Positions 7,460 to 14,885 of a stretch of 14,885 nt of DNA are shown here, in pieces (the stretch's first letter is position 1; each line of letters begins with the position of its first letter). The stretch comes from an uncultured Bacteroidales bacterium (GTDB taxonomy: Bacteria; Bacteroidota; Bacteroidia; Bacteroidales; Paludibacteraceae). The stretch is taken from NCBI GenBank assembly GCA_937885465.1, contig CAKZZM010000008.1, positions 1 to 14,885 on the forward strand. The letters run 5' to 3'. The translations under genes were made by a program, and so were the position numbers. The notes under the pieces were generated by a model. The model worked only from the letters and a program-made list of their open reading frames with translations, did no database searches and was not told the origin of the DNA.

Positions 7460-8317
7460 ATGACTTCAGCACAGTTAGAAGCGCAAAAGCGTCAGAGATC
7501 ATCGGCACTCAAACGAGTGGCAGGGCAGTCGTACCTTTGGTCGCTGCTTATCGTACTTTATGCGCCTATAATTCTCATTATAATATTCTCATTCACGAAG
7601 AGTAAGGTTTTCGGAAACTGGACGGGGTTCACCATTCAGTTATATGAGAACCTGTTCACCGGTTATGATGCAACGACACAAGTGCGCGTTGATCCGAACC
7701 TCTATCGCGCAGTGTTCTTCACTATCGTCATTGCCCTTATTGCCGCCGCCTGCTCTACCCTGCTCGGCACACTCGCAGCCATAGGCATATACAATATGAA
7801 GCAGAAGGCTCGCCGCAGTATTCAGTTTCTTAACTCCATACCTATGATTAACCCCGATATTTTGACGGGTATATCGCTATTCCTTCTCTTCGTATTTTTC
7901 GGTATTAGCCGCGGCATAACGACGGTCTGCATCGCTCATGTGGTGTTCTGCACTCCGTATGTGGTCCTATCTGTTATGCCTCGCCTGACGAAGATGAACC
8001 CCAATATCTACGAAGCGGCCCTCGACCTCGGGGCGACACCTATGCAGGCATTAAGAAAAGTTCTTCTGCCTGAATTGCGCCCCGGAATGATAAGCGGATT
8101 TATTCTTGCGCTCACACTCTCTATCGATGACTTCGGCGTTACATTCTTCACCAAAGGCAGTGGCGGCTTGGAAACACTGTCCACCTTCATCTACGCCGAT
8201 GCCCGCAAAGGAGGTCTGACACCCGAACTAAGACCTCTATTTTCTCTAATCTTCGTTGTCACCCTTGTTCTGCTGATTATAATAAACATAAGAGCCGCCA
8301 AGCAATCAAAGCAGTAA
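7460..8317 (+). CDS. potC: Spermidine/putrescine-type ABC importer permease
   Basis: This is the second inner-membrane permease subunit, 285 residues with about six membrane segments. Its EAA motif (EAALDLGATPMQALRKV from residue 185, then LLPELRPGM) is where PotA docks. SIDDFGVTFFTKGSG (221-235) followed by STFIY is a PotC-like segment and supports the polyamine-type assignment. A 70-bp gap separates it from potB; I see no convincing promoter or hairpin there, so I treat it as the same operon. The gene normally expected next, potD for the periplasmic binding protein, is absent: the next gene is on the opposite strand, its stop 45 bp further on. PotC itself has no added binding domain. Confidence 0.9.
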   Translation: MTSAQLEAQKRQRSSALKRVAGQSYLWSLLIVLYAPIILIIIFSFTKSKVFGNWTGFTIQLYENLFTGYDATTQVRVDPNLYRAVFFTIVIALIAAACSTLLGTLAAIGIYNMKQKARRSIQFLNSIPMINPDILTGISLFLLFVFFGISRGITTVCIAHVVFCTPYVVLSVMPRLTKMNPNIYEAALDLGATPMQALRKVLLPELRPGMISGFILALTLSIDDFGVTFFTKGSGGLETLSTFIYADARKGGLTPELRPLFSLIFVVTLVLLIIINIRAAKQSKQ

Positions 8318-8362
8318 GGCTTATCATGTAGGCGGCTGTCAGATTGTAGTATCGCACTCTTA

Positions 8363-9301
8363 TTATATGCAGACTGCGTACAAGGAGCCGATGAGCATCA
8401 TTGCTTTCATCGCTCCTTGTGCTTTATGGTAGTCTTGCGGCAGTTTGGCAGCCCAGAGAAGAGCAATAACACCTGCAAAACCCACCTCCATCAACAGGCA
8501 ATAACGAGTAGTCAGATTGCTCCACGCCATTCCCTTAGGCTGCAAAAGCAACGACACCCATATCACAAGTGCCATAATAACAACAATAAGCACTGTTGCT
8601 ACCACCTTTGCTACCGTCTCTCCGTACATAACGGCTATAGTGTGGCACTCTAACTCCCGATCGCCATCTTGGTCCTCAATATCCTTAATTATTTCTCTCG
8701 CCCAAGTGGTGAGGAAAGCGAAAGCAGCAAAACCGGCAAGCCACAGATATAACTTATTGACGAGATATTGCCCGAGCATGGAGTCTGCCCCAAACTCTTT
8801 CTTCAACACCGCATCGCAAGCAAATCCGATAAGCATAGGCACCATAGCAGCAAGGAAAGCAACGGTCAGATTACCGAGCAAAAACTGCCGTTTATACGAT
8901 GCCGAGTAAAACCATAAGATACCCGGAACGATTACGAAAGTAAGACCTAACGGCATACTACGAAGCACTATCGCAACAGCTACACCGCAGATTACCCCTA
9001 CACCTGTCAATAGTTGGAAATACCGCATCGCCTGCTGCTTGCTTATTCCCCGAGTTACAATAAGCCTCTCAGGACGATTGATTGCATCAATCTTAACATC
9101 AAAATAATCGTTGATCACATATCCTCCCGCAGCAATACAAACAGTGGCGACAATCAGCAAAAGCAACACCCACCAAGTCAATGGTTCACCAAGTTGATAA
9201 TGAAGCATAACACCCCGTACCACAAACTTCTCCATCAGCCCCATAAGAATGATGATAAAAAGCAAATTAACAGGACGGATAATTTTCAAATAATCCTTCA
9301 T
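8363..9301 (-). CDS. UbiA-family membrane prenyltransferase
   Basis: This is a 312-residue integral-membrane enzyme of the UbiA superfamily, which transfers a polyprenyl chain from its diphosphate to an acceptor. Both Mg-diphosphate sites are visible: NDYFDVKIDAINRP (64-77) and DIEDQDGD (207-214). Hydrophobic segments fill most of the rest. I chose the ATG at 9301 (start MKDYLKIIRP), 23 bp after the stop of the upstream GH13 gene. A longer frame from 9388 would overlap that gene and adds a non-membrane tail unlike the family. Similar Bacteroidales proteins are usually annotated as geranylgeranylglycerol-phosphate geranylgeranyltransferase-like. The true acceptor is unknown: quinone, lipid or haem precursors are all possible. 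It is convergent with potC, with no clear terminator between them. Confidence 0.85.
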   Translation of the reverse strand: MKDYLKIIRPVNLLFIIILMGLMEKFVVRGVMLHYQLGEPLTWWVLLLLIVATVCIAAGGYVINDYFDVKIDAINRPERLIVTRGISKQQAMRYFQLLTGVGVICGVAVAIVLRSMPLGLTFVIVPGILWFYSASYKRQFLLGNLTVAFLAAMVPMLIGFACDAVLKKEFGADSMLGQYLVNKLYLWLAGFAAFAFLTTWAREIIKDIEDQDGDRELECHTIAVMYGETVAKVVATVLIVVIMALVIWVSLLLQPKGMAWSNLTTRYCLLMEVGFAGVIALLWAAKLPQDYHKAQGAMKAMMLIGSLYAVCI

Positions 9302-9324
9302 ATAATACGCAATCGGGCTAACCC

Positions 9325-11040
9325 CTATTCTTCTATTTTCAGTATTGCTCCTTTCCAAGCAGGCAAGGTAATAACAAAAGGCACACACGAGTTAAACGGT
9401 GCACTATAGGTGTTGCCCGTCAAGAGATCGCGGAAAGTAATATATTCACTCGTCTCATCAATATTAAGATGCCGAAATGCCTCTGCCGGTATTCTCACAT
9501 TAACATCCACCTGCTTGTCATCGAAGTTAAGAACGAAAAGTATCGTTTCTTTCTCTTCTTGTTTAGCCGGTTTTCTGCCCTTACCCGAATAGGGTTTAGG
9601 CTCATAATGCCTCAGATAGGCAAACTGCTCATGCTTATTAAAGCCTTCTACCTGCGCATATTCAAGGTCGTACATTGTGCCTTCCGAAACGGCCTTTTCC
9701 GACTTTGCTATATTTAGCAGCGTTTTATAAAACTCCCGCAGTTCCTTTTGTTCGTCGTCTAACCTCGCGCCGTCCCATTTGCCATCGTTCGCCCACGCTT
9801 GTAAAGCGGGTACACCGCAATAGTCAAAGATACTGCTCCTGCCGTCTATTCCCGAAAAACCTTCTGCCAACATTCCCTTCTCTCCCAACTCTTGCCCGGC
9901 ATAAATAAGCAGCGGATTAGTGCCTAATGTAGCAGCAACAATCATAGCGGGCTGTGCACACATACCCCGCCCGCAGAAGAAACCGGACGCTATACGCTGC
10001 TCATCATGGTTCTCAAGGAAATAGAGCATGTGAGCGCGAATATCGTCAGTCTGTTGCCACTGCTGACTGATACCCTCCACGGGATAGTTCTTTGAGGTTA
10101 CGGCACGCAGATAGTCGTACATACCCACTTTATCGTAAAGGAAATCAAAACCGGCAGCAAGATAACCTTTATACAACGAAGGTGTGTATATCTCAGCAAG
10201 GAAAATCAGTGCCGGATACGCTTTCTTAACCTGCGGTATTACCCATTCCCAGAATTCTTGCGGCACCATATCCGCCATATCGCAACGGAAACCGTCAATA
10301 TTCTTGCTTGCCCAAAAGAGCAGCACATCCCGCATCTTTTTCCAAGTGGATGGGATAGGTTCAAACTGCTTCTCTCTTCCGCCACGATAGAACATACCGT
10401 AGTTCAGTTTCACCGTTTCGTACCAATCGTTTCTTGAGGGATGGGCTGTAAAGCAGTCGTTACCGGTTACCTTGGCAGGAAACTCTTCATAGTCACCTAT
10501 ATCAAAGGTCGGCGAGAATTTCTCACCGGGCAGATAACTGAAATTATTAAGAGGAGAGAAAGCCCAGTCAGAGTGGTCGTGCGCCCCGAGATCTTCCGCA
10601 CCTTCGGGCAGATTATCTGAATGATACTCTCTCGCCACATGATTAGGAACGAAGTCGATAATAACTTTCAGTCCTGCTCTGTGAGTACGCGCGACAAGCG
10701 CTTCAAACTCTTGAAAACGATGCGGCACATCCTCCGCTAAATCAGGGTCAATATCGTAAAAATCTTTGATAGCATACGGCGAGCCTGCCTTCCCCTTGAC
10801 TATCGCAGGATGATCTTTGCGAATACCGTATGCGCTGTAATCGGTTTGCGTGGCGTGCTCTATCACGCCGGTAAACCAAATATGCGTTGCCCCGAGTTGC
10901 TTTATCTCACGCAATGCAGAGGCGGTTATATAGTTCATCTTGCCACAGCCGTTTTGCGTTATATCACCATTATGAACAGGGTGAGTGTTGAAGTTGGCAA
11001 AAGTGCGTGGCAGGAGTTGGTAAATTATTGTTTTTGGCAT
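9325..11040 (-). CDS. GH13 alpha-amylase-family enzyme, cytoplasmic
   Basis: This 571-residue glycoside hydrolase acts on alpha-glucans or related sugars. The four GH13 regions are present in order: DFVPNH (129-134), GFRCDMAD with nucleophile Asp254, LAEIYTP with acid/base Glu283, and ENHDEQR (343-349) with transition-state Asp346. The C-terminal ~100 residues look like the usual beta-sandwich domain C. The start (MPKTIIYQLLPRTF) leads straight into the first barrel strand and there is no signal peptide, so it should act in the cytoplasm, for example on stored glycogen or imported maltodextrins. It is not a SusG-type surface lipoprotein. The upstream gap of 79 bp holds the ackA terminator and no clear promoter. 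The UbiA-family gene follows 23 bp after its stop. Confidence 0.88.
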   Translation of the reverse strand: MPKTIIYQLLPRTFANFNTHPVHNGDITQNGCGKMNYITASALREIKQLGATHIWFTGVIEHATQTDYSAYGIRKDHPAIVKGKAGSPYAIKDFYDIDPDLAEDVPHRFQEFEALVARTHRAGLKVIIDFVPNHVAREYHSDNLPEGAEDLGAHDHSDWAFSPLNNFSYLPGEKFSPTFDIGDYEEFPAKVTGNDCFTAHPSRNDWYETVKLNYGMFYRGGREKQFEPIPSTWKKMRDVLLFWASKNIDGFRCDMADMVPQEFWEWVIPQVKKAYPALIFLAEIYTPSLYKGYLAAGFDFLYDKVGMYDYLRAVTSKNYPVEGISQQWQQTDDIRAHMLYFLENHDEQRIASGFFCGRGMCAQPAMIVAATLGTNPLLIYAGQELGEKGMLAEGFSGIDGRSSIFDYCGVPALQAWANDGKWDGARLDDEQKELREFYKTLLNIAKSEKAVSEGTMYDLEYAQVEGFNKHEQFAYLRHYEPKPYSGKGRKPAKQEEKETILFVLNFDDKQVDVNVRIPAEAFRHLNIDETSEYITFRDLLTGNTYSAPFNSCVPFVITLPAWKGAILKIEE

Positions 11041-11071
11041 GGTTTTGTGTGTTGTGTTTTTATGGCAGTAG

Positions 11072-11114
11072 AAAAAATATTGTTCCGATAACCTATGCAG
11101 CTATCGGAACAATA
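11072..11114 (-). terminator. Intrinsic terminator of ackA
   Basis: A 13-bp perfect inverted repeat (11078-11090 and 11102-11114, arm TATTGTTCCGATA on the + strand) encloses an 11-nt loop. On the minus strand it is followed by six T residues (the A-run at 11072-11077). It begins six bases after the ackA stop. This is a textbook rho-independent terminator for the pta-ackA transcript and should reduce read-through into the GH13 gene. Confidence 0.85.
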
Positions 11115-11119
11115 GAAAG

Positions 11120-12319
11120 TTATTTGCTTACGATAGCCATAGTGTCAGAGGCAATCATAAGCTCTTCATCGGTTGGAATAACTACAATTTTAACTTTCGA
11201 GTCAGGTGTAGAAATCACTGCTTCCTTTCCGCGAATCTTAGCGTTCACCTCTTTGTCGAGCTTTACACCCATAAACTCTAATCCATCGCATGCCGCCTCT
11301 CGCATCGACGTTTGGTTCTCGCCCACACCGGCGGTGAACACAATAACATCCACACCTCCCATAGCAGCGGCGTAGGCTCCGATGTATTTGCGAATGCGGT
11401 AATTGTACATCTTCTCGGCAAGTTGTGCGCGTTTGTTACCTTCGGCGCACGCCTTTTCAAGGTCACGCATATCACTACCTATACCCGATACGCCGGCTAC
11501 GCCTGATTTCTTATTCAGATACGACGACATTGCATCGGCATCTAAACCTAACTTTTTCTGCAAGAAGGTAACGGCACCGCCGTCAACATCGCCTGCGCGA
11601 GTTCCCATCATCACGCCCTCAAGAGGGGTAAGACCCATAGAGGTATCCATGCAACGACCATTCTTAACGGCAGCCAGCGAGCCGCCATTACCAATATGGC
11701 AAGTAATGATCTTCACTTTGTTGTAATCTAAACCGAGAAATTCGCAAGCGCGAGCAGACACATACCTATGAGATGTACCATGGAAGCCATAGCGGCGTAC
11801 ACCATACTGCTCATATACCTCATACGGCAAAGCATACATAAATGAGTAATCAGGCATCGTCTGATGGAAGGCGGTGTCGAACACACCCACCTGCGGCATA
11901 TCCGGCATCAATTCGCTAACGGCACGGATACCCTTCAGGTTAGCGGGATTATGCAGCGGAGCAAGGTCACTGACGGCCTCGAAGGCACGGATAACCTCAT
12001 CGGTGATAAGTACCGACTCCGTGAACTTCTCACCCCCATGCACCATACGATGACCAACGGCATCTATCTCACTCAGACTGCGGATAGCACCTATCTCGGC
12101 ATCTGTAAGCAAGGAGAATATAAACTTAACACCCTCGGTATGCTCAGGAATATCATGCATAACCTGAATCTTCTCCCCGTTGGGTAATTTCACTTTAACA
12201 AAAGCATTGTCCAAACCGACACGCTCTGCTCCACCTGAGGCGATAACCTGCTTGGTGTCCATGTCATACAGCGCGTACTTAATCGACGAACTGCCACAAT
12301 TCAATACAAGAATCTTCAT
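11120..12319 (-). CDS. ackA: Acetate kinase
   Basis: AckA converts acetyl phosphate and ADP to acetate and ATP, the energy-yielding last step of acetate fermentation, in the cytoplasm. The 399-residue length is standard. The start MKILVLNCGSSSIKY is the family signature, with Asn7 in the usual place. Other active-site positions are Arg91 (GHRMVHGG), Asp148 (VFDTAFHQT), His180 (FHGTSH), Arg241 (MGTRAGDVD) and the terminal TDEE (383-386). HIGNGGS (208-214) and GVGEN (331-335) fit the phosphate- and nucleotide-binding loops. It follows pta after 84 bp in the same direction and ends at a strong terminator, so the two form one unit. Confidence 0.97.
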   Translation of the reverse strand: MKILVLNCGSSSIKYALYDMDTKQVIASGGAERVGLDNAFVKVKLPNGEKIQVMHDIPEHTEGVKFIFSLLTDAEIGAIRSLSEIDAVGHRMVHGGEKFTESVLITDEVIRAFEAVSDLAPLHNPANLKGIRAVSELMPDMPQVGVFDTAFHQTMPDYSFMYALPYEVYEQYGVRRYGFHGTSHRYVSARACEFLGLDYNKVKIITCHIGNGGSLAAVKNGRCMDTSMGLTPLEGVMMGTRAGDVDGGAVTFLQKKLGLDADAMSSYLNKKSGVAGVSGIGSDMRDLEKACAEGNKRAQLAEKMYNYRIRKYIGAYAAAMGGVDVIVFTAGVGENQTSMREAACDGLEFMGVKLDKEVNAKIRGKEAVISTPDSKVKIVVIPTDEELMIASDTMAIVSK

Positions 12320-12403
12320 ATTATCATTTTTTATATATATCTGTTTTCCTCCGTTCTTTCCTTTAGTAGCCGTAAACGCATACTCACGGAAAACTCGTCA
12401 CCA

Positions 12404-13399
12404 CTATATTGCCTGATTAGCAGTAATGATAATCATCTGCACTATATCCTGCACCTTGCAGCCGCGGCTAAGGTCATTAACCGGAGCGGCTATACCTTGC
12501 AAAATAGGGCCGATAGCATTTGCACCCGAGAAACGCTCTACCAATTTGTATCCTATATTACCTGCCTGCAGGTCGGGGAACACAAGCACATTGGCTTTGC
12601 CTGCGACGGGAGATCCGGGAGCTTTGCTTGCTCCTACCTTCTCAATGAGCGCAGCATCTGCCTGCAACTCACCATCAAGATTCAAATCAGGTGCGAGTTC
12701 ATGAGCGATACGGGTCGCTTCCGTCACTTTGTCAATCAGCTCGTGCTTAGCACTACCCTTTGTTGAGAATGAAAGCATTGCCACTCTCGGCTCTATCTGA
12801 CCAAGGGAACGAGCCGTTTCTGCCGTTGACACAGCAATCTGAGCCAACTCCTGTGCAGTTGGACACGGATTAACGGCGCAGTCGGCAAACACGAGGAATC
12901 CGTCTTCCCCTAAGGCTTTGGCAGGAGTGAACATAAGGAAGGCACCACTGACGATACCGACACCCGGCTTAGTCTTCAATATTTGGAAAGCGGGACGGAT
13001 AGTATCTGCCGTCGTACCTCTTGCCCCTGCAAGTTCACCATCAGCATCACCGGCTTTTATCATCAAGCAACCCAGATAGAGCGGATCTTTAGCCTTTTCC
13101 TGAGCCTGCTCTTCCGTCATACCCTTGCTCTTGCGCAACTCGTAGAGAAGGTGAGCATAGTCTGCCATCTTCGGATCTGTTGCCGGATCAAAAATCGTTG
13201 CCTTGCCAATGTTCTTATAACCCTTCTCCTCTGCCATTTTCCGAATAACGGCAGGACTACCGATAAGGGTCAGTTCGGCAATCTTCTCACCGAGAATAAT
13301 ATCGGCTGCTTCCAATGTACGAGGCTCATCGCCTTCGGGAAGCACAATACGCTTGAGGTGCAACTTGGCACGCTCTGTCATTTGTGATAAAATATCCAT
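12404..13399 (-). CDS. pta: Phosphate acetyltransferase
   Basis: Pta converts acetyl-CoA and phosphate to acetyl phosphate and CoA, feeding AckA. At 331 residues it is the short single-domain form, without the N-terminal regulatory domains of the ~700-residue E. coli enzyme. Family segments include RIVLPEGDEPRTL (17-29), GARGTTADTIRPAF (125-138), MLSFSTKGS (208-216), VLVFPDLQAGNIGYK (271-285) and GPILQGIAAPVNDLSRG (297-313), which holds the catalytic-region serine and arginine. The first gene of the pta-ackA unit, it has a TATCTTTG element about 50 bp upstream. The 84 bp between pta and ackA hold no clear hairpin or promoter. Confidence 0.96.
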   Translation of the reverse strand: MDILSQMTERAKLHLKRIVLPEGDEPRTLEAADIILGEKIAELTLIGSPAVIRKMAEEKGYKNIGKATIFDPATDPKMADYAHLLYELRKSKGMTEEQAQEKAKDPLYLGCLMIKAGDADGELAGARGTTADTIRPAFQILKTKPGVGIVSGAFLMFTPAKALGEDGFLVFADCAVNPCPTAQELAQIAVSTAETARSLGQIEPRVAMLSFSTKGSAKHELIDKVTEATRIAHELAPDLNLDGELQADAALIEKVGASKAPGSPVAGKANVLVFPDLQAGNIGYKLVERFSGANAIGPILQGIAAPVNDLSRGCKVQDIVQMIIITANQAI

Positions 13400-13448
13400 G
13401 ATTAAAAAGATTAATAATTGACTTTTCAGAGGTTATCTTTCTTATGTG

Positions 13449-13456
13449 CAAAGATA
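13449..13456 (-). promoter_or_regulatory. Likely -7 element of the pta-ackA promoter
   Basis: CAAAGATA on the + strand reads TATCTTTG on the minus strand, a perfect TAnnTTTG element. It lies 49 bp before the pta ATG and would give a leader of about 40-45 nt. The -33 region is weak: I find no TTTG 19-21 bp upstream. Confidence 0.6.
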
Positions 13457-13484
13457 ATGAAAAATGCATAATAACTGAATGTGA

Positions 13485-13535
13485 CTTAAAAAAAAACAAA
13501 AAAAATAATGAAAAAGTTTGCTAAATAAAAAAATA
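13485..13535. promoter_or_regulatory. A-tract region between the two divergent promoters
   Basis: This stretch has several runs of 5-9 A residues and almost no G or C. It lies between the pta -7 element and the ompA promoter. A-tracts of this kind can bend DNA and can act like UP elements. It is part of the 235-bp gap 13400-13634, the longest stretch without a gene here. Confidence 0.4.
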
Positions 13536-13547
13536 GTTGTAATTTTG
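13517..13547 (+). promoter_or_regulatory. Strong Bacteroidota-type promoter for the OmpA-family gene
   Basis: TTTG at 13517-13520, a 19-bp spacer, and TAATTTTG at 13540-13547 match the Bacteroidota consensus at every defined position. Transcription should begin a few bases downstream, giving a leader of about 80 nt before the ATG at 13635. A strong promoter fits an abundant outer-membrane protein. Confidence 0.82.
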
Positions 13548-13564
13548 CAACTTGAAAGCACAAA

Positions 13565-13587
13565 AAGGGTGAATTTGCCCTTCAAAT
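13565..13587 (+). other. Two mutually exclusive small hairpins in the ompA leader
   Basis: AAGGG (13565-13569) can pair with CCCTT (13578-13582). Alternatively ATTTG (13573-13577) can pair with CAAAT (13583-13587) around a CCCTT loop. The two stems share bases and cannot form together. Each is only 5 bp, so a regulatory switch is speculative; a leader that stabilises the mRNA is as likely. Confidence 0.25.
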
Positions 13588-13634
13588 GTCACAAAATCTT
13601 AAAATCACACTCATCTTGAAAACATATCAGTGTT

Positions 13635-14885
13635 ATGAAAAATAAAACCTTTATTGCTTGCTTGCTTTTGATGTCTGCCTCCCTTGCCATGGCGGCAACG
13701 GAAATTGTTGTTCCCGACACAATGACCGGCGGCATCTACCCGTATGAGGTCGGCACGAAATACAGCAACCTCGCTCCTGAGCCAAAGGAGTCGCATTGGA
13801 TTATATACCTTCCCGTAGGTATGACTTTCGCTGATATGGACGAATCGAAAGGTGCAAAATTAGGTTCGGGACTAAGCGACCTTACAGTAAATGCCGGCAT
13901 CGGTGTAGGTTATGAGTTCACTCCTACATGGGGATTAAATGTAGAATTCCTTGTTGCTAATTACGGTAAGAACTCATTTACCGCAACAAAGCAATCTGAC
14001 GGGTCAAGAAAAGAAGGCACATCGTTCGGTAATATGTATAATGCCACCGCATTGGTAACCTTTGATTTTGTGGATGCCTTCTTCCCCAAGCGTAACCAAA
14101 CGATATTCAACTTGTATGGTCTGCTCGGCGGAGGTATTGGTTTCTTTACATATACTCCTGAGTCGAATAGTGTTGATGGTAAATTCACGGAGCCTGTTTC
14201 AATAAACACAAAGGAAGGTAGCAAATATGGTTATGCTCCGTTCTTTGGTTTCGGTCTTCTCGCTGATTTCAATATTACCCGCACTTTCTCATTGGGTATT
14301 CGCGGAATGTATGACTACTATATGAGCGATTTATTGGACGGTCCTATCCGTGTTGCCACGGGTCTTAATAGTTCTCCACGCGCCAATAGTAACAACGATG
14401 GCCTGTTCACTGCCGACCTCGTTATGACATGGAAACTCAACGCAAAGGCGAAGTCGCATGTATCTAACTATAGCGATAAGATGATTGCTGATGCTATTGC
14501 TATCGCAGAGGCAAGAAATGCAACGGTTCATGAGCAGGCACAAGAGATACGCAAGGCAATGAAGGATACGCTCGTTATCTCTCACAAAGATACGCTCGTG
14601 GTTATGAATGAGGCTCCGCAGCAGCAGTTCAATCAGGTTGATGACTATTACTTCGTATATTTCCAGAACGACAAGTTTACTCTTGATGATCAGGCTCTCG
14701 TGGACATTCAGAAAGTGGCGTTCCGTATGGAGCAAGACACGACTATATGCTTGGAGTTATCCGGTTTCACCGACAATACCGGTTCATCTAAGCGTAACGA
14801 GCTGCTCGCCAAGAAGCGTTCAGAGGCTGTGCGTGACCAACTCGTCAATGTATATGGTATCGACGAAAGTCGCTTACTGCCGATG
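13635..14885 (+). CDS. OmpA-family outer-membrane protein (3' end outside window)
   Basis: The frame runs open from ATG 13635 to the window edge, 417 codons. It begins with a signal peptide (ACLLLMSASLAMA, likely cut after residue 20). Residues ~55-268 alternate polar and aromatic/glycine-rich strands (for example GIGVGYEF, LYGLLGGGIGFF, LGIRGMYDYY), as expected for a beta-barrel in the outer membrane. A linker (about 270-325), helical at first and ending in a short repeat (KDTLVI, KDTLVV), leads into an OmpA C-terminal domain. There, SGFTDNTGSSKRN and LAKKRSEAV carry the DAP-binding Asp380 and Arg395, so it should anchor to peptidoglycan. Likely role: envelope stability or porin. The last part of the OmpA domain is missing only because the window ends. 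Confidence 0.9.
   Translation, partial: MKNKTFIACLLLMSASLAMAATEIVVPDTMTGGIYPYEVGTKYSNLAPEPKESHWIIYLPVGMTFADMDESKGAKLGSGLSDLTVNAGIGVGYEFTPTWGLNVEFLVANYGKNSFTATKQSDGSRKEGTSFGNMYNATALVTFDFVDAFFPKRNQTIFNLYGLLGGGIGFFTYTPESNSVDGKFTEPVSINTKEGSKYGYAPFFGFGLLADFNITRTFSLGIRGMYDYYMSDLLDGPIRVATGLNSSPRANSNNDGLFTADLVMTWKLNAKAKSHVSNYSDKMIADAIAIAEARNATVHEQAQEIRKAMKDTLVISHKDTLVVMNEAPQQQFNQVDDYYFVYFQNDKFTLDDQALVDIQKVAFRMEQDTTICLELSGFTDNTGSSKRNELLAKKRSEAVRDQLVNVYGIDESRLLPM

Noticed and set aside
8318..8362. Bidirectional terminator between convergent potC and the UbiA-family gene
   Set aside because: I found no stem of useful length and no T-run on either strand.
9302..9388. Longer N-terminus for the UbiA-family protein
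   Set aside because: It would overlap the end of the GH13 gene, and the extra 29 residues are cysteine-rich and unlike the family; the ATG at 9301 begins directly at the usual first membrane segment.
14331..14735. Minus-strand open frame of 134 codons opposite the OmpA-family gene
   Set aside because: It lies wholly inside a well-supported coding region, has no recognisable domain and no promoter; it is a shadow frame.
1..14885. CRISPR array, tRNA, rRNA, insertion sequence or prophage genes
   Set aside because: No regularly spaced repeats, terminal inverted repeats, transposase or phage motifs, or tRNA-like cloverleaf were seen; nearly all of the window is accounted for by intact chromosomal genes.

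Overview
The window looks like an ordinary stretch of chromosome from a Bacteroidota organism, most likely of the order Bacteroidales. Three things support this. Two promoters match the Bacteroidota consensus (TTTG or TTG, 19-20 bp, TAnnTTTG). Genes start without a clear Shine-Dalgarno sequence. The protein families (Mpl-type ligase, single-domain Pta next to AckA, OmpA-family protein, extended PotA) read like those of gut or oral Bacteroidales. I see no mobile element, CRISPR array, tRNA or rRNA. Coding density is high, and the longest stretch without a gene is about 235 bp (13400-13634).

Region 1 (1-4930, + strand) is a tightly spaced run of five genes. They are the 3' end of upp (uracil salvage), dprA (ssDNA/RecA loader for transformation, overlapping upp by 4 bp), an Mpl-type murein tripeptide ligase (cell-wall recycling), a dCMP deaminase (dUMP supply for dTTP), and an exported calcineurin-like phosphoesterase with a C-terminal tail resembling Bacteroidales secretion-sorting tails. 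Most of these handle nucleotides, DNA or the cell wall.

Region 2 (4947-8317, + strand) starts with a good promoter and encodes an ABC importer of the spermidine/putrescine type: potA, potB, potC. PotA is unusually long because its C-terminal regulatory (TOBE-like) region appears to be duplicated. No potD (substrate-binding protein) follows potC. A seven-codon reading frame ends 3 bp before the potA start.

Region 3 (8363-13399, - strand) converges on region 2. Reading from its upstream end it holds pta and ackA (acetyl-CoA to acetate with ATP formation). A strong intrinsic terminator follows ackA. Then come a cytoplasmic GH13 alpha-amylase-family enzyme and a UbiA-family membrane prenyltransferase 23 bp behind it.

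Region 4 (13400-14885) is an A-rich divergent intergenic region with a promoter on each strand, followed by the 5' part of an OmpA-family outer-membrane protein that runs off the window.

Most of the window is core metabolism and cell envelope. The points most worth a second look are the PotA architecture, the missing PotD, the short leader frame before potA, the phosphoesterase tail and the GH13-UbiA pairing. None of these amounts to clear evidence of a new system.
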